From the NCBI GenBank assembly GCA_022770665.1, contig JALEHL010000115.1, positions 1 to 42,602 on the forward strand: DNA of 42,602 bases, given 5' to 3'. The DNA is from Bacillota bacterium. GTDB taxonomy: Bacteria > Bacillota > Clostridia > Peptostreptococcales > Anaerovoracaceae. The notes below the pieces were generated by a model that made no database searches, had not been told where the DNA came from, and saw only the letters and a list, made by a program, of their open reading frames with translations. The position numbers were made by a program, and so were the translations under genes. This document shows positions 35,601 to 42,602 of the stretch, piece by piece (position 1 is the first letter of the stretch; the number at the start of each line of letters is the position of its first letter).

Positions 35601-36175
35601 AATATGAGCAGGTCAGCGAACGCTATCACTTCCTGACCGAGCAGCGTGCGGATATTCTGACGGCTATGGATGAACTGAAAAAGATCATTCAGGATATGGA
35701 TAAGACCATCCGCGAAAGATTTAAGGAAAATTTTGATCAGATCGTGGTCAATTTTGAGGATATTTTTCGCCAGCTGTTTGGCGGCGGACATGCGGAACTG
35801 CGTCTGGATGATGAGAACAACCCGCTGGAGGCAGGCATTGAGATCATCGCACAGCCGCCTGGAAAGAAACTGCAGAACATCAATCTGATGTCCGGTGGTG
35901 AGAAGACCATGACAGCCATCGCCCTGATGTTCGCCGTGCTGAAGACCAAGCCGACCCCGTTCTGCATACTGGACGAGGTGGAAGCGGCACTGGACGACGC
36001 CAATATCGACCGGTTTGCCAGCTATCTGCGGAAGTTTGAAAATATCCAGTTTGCCATCGTAACCCATCAGAAGGCAACCATGGAACATGCGGATGTTCTG
36101 TATGGCGTGACCATGCCGGAGCAGGGAATTTCCAAGGTTCTGTCTCTGCGGCTGGGCGATAACTTCGAGATGTAG
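32624..36175 (+). CDS. smc: Chromosome segregation protein SMC
   Basis: [44 protein letters not shown]; hinge; C-terminal [44 protein letters not shown]. Confidence 0.98.
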   Translation: MYFKRLEMHGFKSFAEPVVIEFHEGVTCIVGPNGSGKSNISDAIRWVLGEQSPKMLRGGKMEEVIFAGTASRKSRGMAEVTLVIDNTTGILPIDYNEVAITRRMYRSGESEYLINNNHCRLRDIRELIMDTGIGVDGYSIIGQGKIADIVSSKPESRREIFEEAAGVVLYKSKKAEAERKLAATTGNLDRVNDIVSEIEGRIDGLREDSIKAREYLELKDRYRELEINITLKSIEKLDSANEALKQDMQELTASIGELTGAKEEMDRKLAESRQRNDHLEQLGNEARDKLLEKVEEINRLTSQSQLNEERVSAIQRDKIRLEEEIVQFNEKLVRELENGQKLEEQKAEVEAQLAGAEQLLTEKIDAYNRVLAEANGFSDAVEQGKNQIFQLHNQVSDKKSEARTYENYKETLEKRRRQLHQDQEEMERNAEAYENLMKAAQKEKAEADELLETLRSSLEEARADRVEYDEEIQVLSKKREDLRIQGTQLAARKKTIEEMEHNYEGYNGAVRYIMRSRLYGICGVVADLMQVPEGYEVAVETALGGAMQNIVCEDDEDAKAAIRLLKENKAGRCTFLPLGSVRGRKADVERRIEQVEGYLGLAADCVKYKPEYEGIFSYLLGRVAIVDDMDHAVQLSKMQGTSGLRFVTLDGEIINVSGAITGGKYKNATANLLERKQEIYRLDEQIKQLRKESAEVAERLEELQDIVSEMGDVIEDTQRDYHQAELQATTLETRIRTLEESGKDLSGGKEKAEKELASIEKDFAEADRMIEAYLLEAADFEKKIAEVQTEIDRSMEDWEKAKEQVQLANEVITQTRITKNNWDSKVGSLDELLHRVKETAEDLQAQIDVRRQQMDQLEEEKNRILFGSEDAVGQAEVKEREKEELERYIQTVSEERAGLSETISRISEEHAQAADRLNAFQDQKYQAEIKIAKNDTQLDTFKEKLWEEFEVSYMQAMEFKKQDFVMSTATKESREIRNRIRELGDVNVGSIREYEQVSERYHFLTEQRADILTAMDELKKIIQDMDKTIRERFKENFDQIVVNFEDIFRQLFGGGHAELRLDDENNPLEAGIEIIAQPPGKKLQNINLMSGGEKTMTAIALMFAVLKTKPTPFCILDEVEAALDDANIDRFASYLRKFENIQFAIVTHQKATMEHADVLYGVTMPEQGISKVLSLRLGDNFEM

Positions 36176-36212
36176 AATCTCGGATGCAGAAAAGAAAAAC
36201 AGGAGGACAGTA

Positions 36213-37112
36213 ATGTCATTATTTGGTGAAAAGAAATCTTTTTTTGGACGGCTTTCCGAAAAAATCAGTGATGTCATCATGATGCGTGCAGAGGTGGACG
36301 AGGATCTGATGGATGAGCTGGAAGAGGTGCTGATCACCTCCGATATCGGCATGGATACCACCATGCACATCATGGAGAATCTCCGTTCAAAGATTAAAAA
36401 TGAAAATATTACCCAGCCGGATAAGGTGAAAGAAGCCCTGAAGGAGATCATGATCGGTCTGGTGGACAAGGGAGAGCGGCAGGTTCTCTGTCAGGAAAGT
36501 CCGCTGATTGTTCTCATGATCGGAATCAACGGGGGCGGTAAGACAACCACCATCGGAAAACTGGCTCACCGCCTCAAATCGGAAGGAAAATCGGTCATGC
36601 TTGCGGCAGCGGATACGTTCCGTGCTGCAGCAGCAGAACAACTGGCCATCTGGGGACAAAGAAACGGGGTAAATGTAGTGAAGCACCAGGAAGGTGCGGA
36701 TCCTTCTGCCGTAATCTTTGATGCAATCCAGTCTGCCAGAGCCAAGAACATCGATGTTCTGATCTGCGATACGGCAGGCCGGCTGCAGAATAAAAAGAAT
36801 CTGATGAATGAACTGGAAAAGATGAACAAGATCATTTCCAGAGAATATCCGGAGGCGTCCAGGGAGACCTTGCTGGTACTGGATGCCACCACGGGAAAGA
36901 ATGCGGTTTCCCAGGCCAAAGAGTTCGGCGATGTGGCGGATATTACAGGTATCGTGCTGACCAAGCTGGACGGAACGGCCAAGGGCGGGATTGCCATTAC
37001 CGTGGCAGATGAATTTGACATGCCGGTGAAGTTTATCGGCGTAGGTGAAGGCATCGAAGATCTGATGGCCTTCGACCCGGCATGGTTTATAGGAGGAATT
37101 TTCGATGAGTAA
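36213..37112 (+). CDS. ftsY: Signal recognition particle receptor FtsY
   Basis: [58 protein letters not shown]. Confidence 0.97.
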   Translation: MSLFGEKKSFFGRLSEKISDVIMMRAEVDEDLMDELEEVLITSDIGMDTTMHIMENLRSKIKNENITQPDKVKEALKEIMIGLVDKGERQVLCQESPLIVLMIGINGGGKTTTIGKLAHRLKSEGKSVMLAAADTFRAAAAEQLAIWGQRNGVNVVKHQEGADPSAVIFDAIQSARAKNIDVLICDTAGRLQNKKNLMNELEKMNKIISREYPEASRETLLVLDATTGKNAVSQAKEFGDVADITGIVLTKLDGTAKGGIAITVADEFDMPVKFIGVGEGIEDLMAFDPAWFIGGIFDE

Positions 37113-38430
37113 ACCGATTGTTGCCGTAGTCGGCAGACCAAACGTTGGAAAATCCACGTTTTTTAACCGGATTGTGGGACGCCGGGTGTCCATCGTGGAA
37201 GATACGCCAGGGGTAACCAGAGACCGGATTTATGCAGAGGCAGAGTGGAACAGCATTCACTTCGCACTGATCGATACAGGCGGTATCGAGCCTTCCAGCG
37301 CAGATATCATCCTGTCCCAGATGCGTGAACAGGCACAGATTGCCATGGATATGGCAGACGTGATTATCTTTATGTGCGACGGAAAAGATGGACTGACCAC
37401 GGCGGACCGTGAGGTCGCCACCATGCTGCGTCGTACCGGAAAAAAGGTTATACTGGTTGTGAACAAAATTGACGCACCGTCGAAAATGTCCATGGATTTC
37501 TATGACTTCTATGAGCTGGGACTGGGGGAACCCATGGCCATTTCCGCAGCCAACATGCTGGGCTTCGGGGATGTGCTGGATGAAGTGGTCCACAGTTTTC
37601 CGAAGGAGGAATACGATGAGGACGATGATGCGACGAAAATTGCGGTCATCGGGAAACCGAATGTGGGCAAATCCTCTCTTATCAACTGTCTGCTGGGAGA
37701 AAACAGAGTGATCGTTTCCCCGATTGCAGGAACGACCCGGGATTCCATCGACACACCATTTGAAAAGGATGGAGAAAAATATATCCTGATCGATACGGCC
37801 GGAATCCGCCGTAAAAGTAAGGTCAACGAAGACATCGAACGGTACAGCGTGATCCGTGCGGTGGCAGCCATCGAGCGATGTGATGTTTGCCTTCTGATGA
37901 TTGACGCGTCCGAGGGAATCACCGATCAGGACAAGAAGATTGCAGGTGTGGCCCATGAAGCGGGAAAAGGAATTATCGTCGTGGTGAACAAGTGGGATCT
38001 GATCCAGAAGGAGACCAACACCATGCGTGATTTCCAGCGGCTGATTGAGGCGGAAATGCAGTTCATGTCCTATGCACCGTCTTTGTTTATCTCCGTCAAG
38101 GACAAGGTTCGTGTGAAGCAGGTCATAGACATGGCAAGAGCCGTGGCAGAAAATCGCGCCATGCGTGTACCAACGGGACAGCTCAACAGCCTGATTTCCG
38201 ATGCAACCATGATGAAACAGCCGCCGTCAGACAAGGGCAGACGGCTGAAAATATACTATGTGACACAGGTTGGCGTAAAACCGCCGCTGTTCAGCTTCCA
38301 GATCAATGACCGGGAACTGATGCACTTTTCCTATGCCCGGTATCTGGAAAACAAGATCCGGGAAGGATACGGCTTCGCCGGTACTTCTCTGAAGTTCGTG
38401 TTCCGTGAGAAAGGAGAAAAGGTCGAGTAA
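37105..38430 (+). CDS. der: Ribosome biogenesis GTPase Der (EngA)
   Basis: Tandem GTPase domains: [16 protein letters not shown] and [23 protein letters not shown] and DTAGIRRK. Confidence 0.98.
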   Translation: MSKPIVAVVGRPNVGKSTFFNRIVGRRVSIVEDTPGVTRDRIYAEAEWNSIHFALIDTGGIEPSSADIILSQMREQAQIAMDMADVIIFMCDGKDGLTTADREVATMLRRTGKKVILVVNKIDAPSKMSMDFYDFYELGLGEPMAISAANMLGFGDVLDEVVHSFPKEEYDEDDDATKIAVIGKPNVGKSSLINCLLGENRVIVSPIAGTTRDSIDTPFEKDGEKYILIDTAGIRRKSKVNEDIERYSVIRAVAAIERCDVCLLMIDASEGITDQDKKIAGVAHEAGKGIIVVVNKWDLIQKETNTMRDFQRLIEAEMQFMSYAPSLFISVKDKVRVKQVIDMARAVAENRAMRVPTGQLNSLISDATMMKQPPSDKGRRLKIYYVTQVGVKPPLFSFQINDRELMHFSYARYLENKIREGYGFAGTSLKFVFREKGEKVE

Positions 38431-39053
38431 TGCTTTCATTTTCACCAGTTGTATTTTTATCATCCGATTTCACGCCAGCCGGACTGATAGCCATTGTGAT
38501 TGCCTATTTCCTGGGGAATATTTCCCCGGCAATCATTCTGGGAAAAATGAACGGCATCGACATCAAAAAAGTGGGAAGCGGCAATGCCGGAACCACCAAT
38601 GTGCTCCGCACCCTGGGGAAAAAGGCTGCGCTGATTACCATGGTGGTGGATATTCTCAAGGGATTTGTCGCAGTGAAGCTGGGATTCCTGATGGGAGGGT
38701 ATACCGCAGGCACCCTTTGTGCGGTTGCGGCATTCTGCGGTCATATCTGGCCGTGCCTGTATCACTTCAAAGGCGGAAAAGGCGTGGCGACGGCATTTGG
38801 TGTCATAACGGCGGTCAACTGGCAGCTTGGGCTGACGGTTCTGGCAGTGGTGGCCGTTTTCGTACTGCTGACCCGCCGCATGTCAGTGGGTTCCATTATG
38901 GGTGCCGTGTCCTTTCCACTGCTGTCCTGGTTTATGGAACCCGGGTTTTTCATGCCGGGCTTTATCATGGCAGTCATCGTGGTGGTAAAGCATCGGGCAA
39001 ACATCGGCAGACTCCTGCGGGGAGAAGAGCCGAAAATGTCGTTTAAGAAATAA
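38430..39053 (+). CDS. plsY: Glycerol-3-phosphate acyltransferase PlsY
   Basis: AYFLGNISPAIILGK, IDIKKVGSGNAGTTNVLRTLGKKAA, FKGGKGVATAFG. Confidence 0.96.
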   Translation: MLSFSPVVFLSSDFTPAGLIAIVIAYFLGNISPAIILGKMNGIDIKKVGSGNAGTTNVLRTLGKKAALITMVVDILKGFVAVKLGFLMGGYTAGTLCAVAAFCGHIWPCLYHFKGGKGVATAFGVITAVNWQLGLTVLAVVAVFVLLTRRMSVGSIMGAVSFPLLSWFMEPGFFMPGFIMAVIVVVKHRANIGRLLRGEEPKMSFKK

Positions 39054-39096
39054 AAACGTTAAAGAAATCATAACGTATAAGAAATCAGGGGTTGAA

Positions 39097-40107
39097 ATGA
39101 TGCAAAAGAAAAAAATCGGTGTCATCGGTGCAGGAAGCTTCGGCACTGCACTGGCTATGGTGCTGGTGGGAAAGGGTCATGAGGTCAGAATCTGGGGGAG
39201 GAAACGGGCGCAGCTGGATCTGATGAAAGAAACTCGCGAAAATCCCCATTACTTGCCGGGGGTTCGTCTGCCGGAGGAACTGAATATGGCGTATACGCTG
39301 GAGGAGGCACTGCAGGATGCAGATGTAGCACTGTTTTCTGTGCCTGCGCAGACTTTTCGGAGCGTTTTTTCCCAGGCAAAACCATTCATGAGACCGGGAA
39401 TGATTACGGTTAATGTGGCAAAGGGAATCGAAAAAGGCACGCTTCTCCGGCTCAGCCAGGTGGCCTGTGAAATCATGCCGGAGATGCGGTACGTAGCGTT
39501 GTCCGGTCCGTCTCATGCAGAGGAGGTTGCCAGAAATCTGCCGACCACGGTGGCAGTGGCAGCGGAGAATGAGGATCTGGCCGGGGAGGTGCAGGAAATC
39601 TTCATTACCGATCGCTTACGGGTATACAGAAACAGCGATATGGCCGGCGTGGAGCTGGGCGGTGCACTGAAAAATATTATCGCCCTGGGTGCTGGTGTGT
39701 CTGACGGACTGGGCTATGGCGACAATGCGAAAGCTGCACTTATGACCCGCGGAATCACGGAAATGTGCCGATTAGGAACCTGCCTGGGCGCGGATGTGGA
39801 GACCTTTTCCGGACTGACAGGAATCGGAGATCTGATTGTTACCTGCACCAGTATGCATTCCAGAAACCGCCGCTGCGGCATTCTGATCGGAAAGGGCATG
39901 CCGCCGGAACAGGCAACCCAGGAAATCGGCATGGTGGTCGAAGGAATATCCACTGCAGAAGCGGCCTGGGCGCTGGCACAGCAGCACGGCATCGAAATGC
40001 CGATTACAGAAAGTATTTATAAGGTAATCCATGGCGAGATGGAAGCCAGAGATGCTGTCAATTATCTGATGAACCGGGGGATGAAAAATGAAATGCACAT
40101 CATCTGA
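39097..40107 (+). CDS. gpsA: NAD(P)-dependent glycerol-3-phosphate dehydrogenase
   Basis: IGVIGAGSFGTALAMVLVGKGHEVRIWGR, ALSGPSHAEEVARNLPTTV, ALKNIIALGAGVSDGLGYGDNAKAALMTRG. Confidence 0.97.
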   Translation: MMQKKKIGVIGAGSFGTALAMVLVGKGHEVRIWGRKRAQLDLMKETRENPHYLPGVRLPEELNMAYTLEEALQDADVALFSVPAQTFRSVFSQAKPFMRPGMITVNVAKGIEKGTLLRLSQVACEIMPEMRYVALSGPSHAEEVARNLPTTVAVAAENEDLAGEVQEIFITDRLRVYRNSDMAGVELGGALKNIIALGAGVSDGLGYGDNAKAALMTRGITEMCRLGTCLGADVETFSGLTGIGDLIVTCTSMHSRNRRCGILIGKGMPPEQATQEIGMVVEGISTAEAAWALAQQHGIEMPITESIYKVIHGEMEARDAVNYLMNRGMKNEMHII

Positions 40108-41068
40108 GGCCTTCTCCGCACAGGAGGTGCGGGATGCCTACGTGAGAATCAAACCGTATATTTACAGAACGCCGCTGGAAGAGTCACTTTATCTGAGTGA
40201 AGACGGAAGACGGTACTTCTTTAAGCTGGAATGTGCCCAGACCGTGAAGAGCTTCAAGCTTCGCGGCGCCCTGAGCAAGATGACGACCCTGACCGAAGAG
40301 GAAAGCCGCCGCGGTGTGGCCACCATTTCTTCCGGAAACCACGGTGCGTCCGTCAGCTATGCGGCACAGCTTCTGGGTATTGAAAATGCAGTCGTCATCG
40401 TGCCGGAGACCACACCGAAGGCGAAAGTGGATAAAATCCGGTTCTATGGTGCGCAGGCCTTGCTTCTGGGTAAAAATTATGATGAAGCACACCGGCTGGG
40501 TATGGCGTACATAGAAGAACATGGCATGACCTATATCGATGCGTACTATGATGATCCGAAGATCTACGGCGGTCAGGGTACCATTGCCTTGGAAATTCTG
40601 GAGCAAAATCCGCAGATCGATACCATCGTGGTGCCCATCGGTGGCGGTGGTCTCAGCACGGGGATTGCTGTCTACGCCAAATCCGTCCGCCCGGATATCC
40701 GTATCGTCGGAGTGCAGACGGAGGCCTGTCCTGCCATGATTCGGGCATTTGCCGACGATGTATTCTATGAAGAATACCCTGTAACCGGTGATACGGTCTG
40801 TGATGCGCTGGTAGGCGGTGTGGGAAAGCTGGCATTTGATATTTTGCGGGATTATATCGATGATATCATCGAGGTAAAGGAAGCATCGATCCGTAAAGCT
40901 GTGAAATACATGATTAAGGAAGAAAAATTTATCGTGGAGGGAGCCAGCGCAGCCACTGTGGCGGCAGTGATGGACAACCGGGGCAGAGTTGGCGGCCAGA
41001 ATGTGGCACTGGTCATGAGCGGCGGCAATATCGACGGAGAACTGATGGTTCAACTGCTGAATGCCTGA
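40088..41068 (+). CDS. Threonine/serine dehydratase-like PLP enzyme (fold type II)
   Basis: FKLECAQTVKSFKLRGALSKM PLP lysine motif, ISSGNHGASVSYAA, VPIGGGGLSTGIA. Confidence 0.9.
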   Translation: MKCTSSEAFSAQEVRDAYVRIKPYIYRTPLEESLYLSEDGRRYFFKLECAQTVKSFKLRGALSKMTTLTEEESRRGVATISSGNHGASVSYAAQLLGIENAVVIVPETTPKAKVDKIRFYGAQALLLGKNYDEAHRLGMAYIEEHGMTYIDAYYDDPKIYGGQGTIALEILEQNPQIDTIVVPIGGGGLSTGIAVYAKSVRPDIRIVGVQTEACPAMIRAFADDVFYEEYPVTGDTVCDALVGGVGKLAFDILRDYIDDIIEVKEASIRKAVKYMIKEEKFIVEGASAATVAAVMDNRGRVGGQNVALVMSGGNIDGELMVQLLNA

Positions 41069-41102
41069 ATACAGGATGGTCTGAAGGGAAGGAGAATGGA
41101 CG

Positions 41103-42284
41103 GTGAAAGAGAACCTGAAACGCAGTATGCTGGAAACGGTAGAAATGCATCTGCCGGAACTGAAAAAAATTCGGGATTATCTGTATGAAAACCCGGAAGT
41201 GGGCGGTACAGAGGAGAAAGCATCCGCACTGCTGGAAGAAACGCTGAAAAACCATGGATTCCTTGTGGACAGCACGTTCCATGGGATTCCGTACTGCTTT
41301 CGTGCTGTGTTTGACAGTGGGAAACCGGGTCCGTCCATTGGCCTGACGGCAGAATATGATGCACTGCCGGAGATTGGTCATGGGTGCGGTCATGATATCA
41401 TCGCGGCGGCACCGCTGGGTGCAGCTCTGGCACTGAAAGAGGCGCTAATGGAAACCGGCGGCCGCGTCGTTCTTTTCGGAACACCGGCGGAGGAATGCTT
41501 TGTGAGCAAGGTTCAGCTCAGTCAGGAAGGGGCCTTCGATGAAGTGGATGTGGCCATGACCATTCATCCCAATCCTGTGAATCTTTCCAGCGGTAAAACA
41601 ACGGCACTGGATGCCTGGCAGGTGGAATTCTACGGGAAATCGGCCCATGCCGGCGCGCATCCAGAGGAAGGCATCAATGCGCTGGATGCGGCGGTGCATT
41701 TCTATTCGCTGATCGGATTCGAAAAACAGTATCTGAAGGATACTAATATATACGGCGTTTTCGTAGATGGGGGAGAAAAATGCAGCGTGATTCCGGATCA
41801 TGCTTCCGTGAAATATATCGTTCGCGCGGATTCTGTGATGAATATCCGGAAGATTCGCAGTCTGTTTGAGCGGTGTGCTGCAGCAGCTGCCGGTGCCGTT
41901 GGAGCTACCTGGAAAATCTGGAACAATGAACCCGGAAACATGGACATGGTGACCAACGATACCTTGTCCGATGTGTTTAACCGGCATTATGAGGCTCTGG
42001 GAGGCGGAACCATGCCGAAGGGAAAGAGCGGCGGCTCCACGGATATGGGTGATGTGAGCCACGTGGTGCCTGCCATCCATCCGTGGATTGGTATGGGCTG
42101 TCCGCAGCTGAACCTCCATTCCAGAGAATTCGCAGAGGCAACCATTACGCCGGCTGGAGACCGTGTGCTGGAACTGGGTGCCAAGGCACTGGCATTGACC
42201 GGGCTGGAAGTTCTGACCGAACCGGAGCTTCTGGAAAACATAAAAAAAGAATTTGAACAGGCGAAAAAGGCCTGGCAGGAATAG
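41103..42284 (+). CDS. M20 family metallo-hydrolase (amidohydrolase)
   Basis: YLYENPEVGGTEEKAS, LTAEYDALPEIGHGCGHDIIAAAPLGAALAL, GTPAEE, YGKSAHAGAHPEEGINALDAAV. Confidence 0.93.
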   Translation: MKENLKRSMLETVEMHLPELKKIRDYLYENPEVGGTEEKASALLEETLKNHGFLVDSTFHGIPYCFRAVFDSGKPGPSIGLTAEYDALPEIGHGCGHDIIAAAPLGAALALKEALMETGGRVVLFGTPAEECFVSKVQLSQEGAFDEVDVAMTIHPNPVNLSSGKTTALDAWQVEFYGKSAHAGAHPEEGINALDAAVHFYSLIGFEKQYLKDTNIYGVFVDGGEKCSVIPDHASVKYIVRADSVMNIRKIRSLFERCAAAAAGAVGATWKIWNNEPGNMDMVTNDTLSDVFNRHYEALGGGTMPKGKSGGSTDMGDVSHVVPAIHPWIGMGCPQLNLHSREFAEATITPAGDRVLELGAKALALTGLEVLTEPELLENIKKEFEQAKKAWQE

Positions 42285-42300
42285 ACAGGAGAATCGATAC

Positions 42301-42602
42301 TTGGAAAAATCATTTCATATTACAACCTTCGGCTGTCAGATGAACGAGCATGACTCGGAGACGCTGGCGGGCATGCTGCTGGAACGGGGCTATGTGCAGG
42401 CGAAGGAACGAAAAGATGCGAACATCGTTATTTTTAATACCTGCAGTGTGCGGGAGAACGCAGACAAGCGATTTTTCGGCACGCTGGGTCAGCTGAAAAA
42501 GAAAAAGATGGAACAGGGAGAGAATTTCACAGTTTGCGTCTGCGGATGTATGATGCAGCAGCAGCATATCATCGATACACTGAAGGCGAAATATCCGTGG
42601 GT
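42301..42602 (+). CDS. miaB: tRNA-2-methylthio-N6-dimethylallyladenosine synthase MiaB, N-terminal part, truncated by window edge
   Basis: TTG start; HITTFGCQMNEHDSETLAGML..IVIFNTCSVRENADKRFFGTLGQLKKKK..VCGCMMQQ (UPF0004 domain cysteines); not in the ORF track. Confidence 0.93.
   Translation, partial: MEKSFHITTFGCQMNEHDSETLAGMLLERGYVQAKERKDANIVIFNTCSVRENADKRFFGTLGQLKKKKMEQGENFTVCVCGCMMQQQHIIDTLKAKYPW

Noticed and set aside
1-42602. CRISPR array, transposon, integron or prophage
   Set aside because: No regularly spaced repeats, transposase, integrase, structural phage genes or terminal inverted repeats recognised.

Overview
The window looks like a chromosomal segment from an anaerobic Firmicute (Clostridia-like gene content). 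Nearly all genes are on the + strand. No transposase, phage module, rRNA or CRISPR array was recognised. Left part: TetR/ABC exporter, a frameshifted ECF sigma factor with a putative anti-sigma, a PadR module, a very small unannotated type I toxin-antitoxin-like locus (29-aa Hol_Tox-like peptide), then T-box/valS-folC-GNAT-MFS, an SSB-like protein and glyA. Middle: an Rrf2 regulator, an acyl-CoA dehydrogenase::EtfA-C::rubredoxin triple fusion and a flavodiiron protein. A near-consensus promoter overlaps a perfect palindrome in front of the fusion, which makes this the best candidate for an interesting system: a compact, probably redox-regulated acyl-CoA-to-O2/NO electron chain. Next come a deletion-decayed ABC/GldG/DUF4340 locus, tRNA-Ala(GGC), a cold-shock gene with a terminator in its leader, an ECF S-component with a class V aminotransferase, MATE, DAHP synthase, a second sigma/membrane-protein pair and an AEC transporter. 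Right part: plsX-rnc-smc-ftsY-der-plsY-gpsA, a threonine-dehydratase-like gene, an M20 amidohydrolase and partial miaB. All family calls come from reading motifs by eye; no database search was run.
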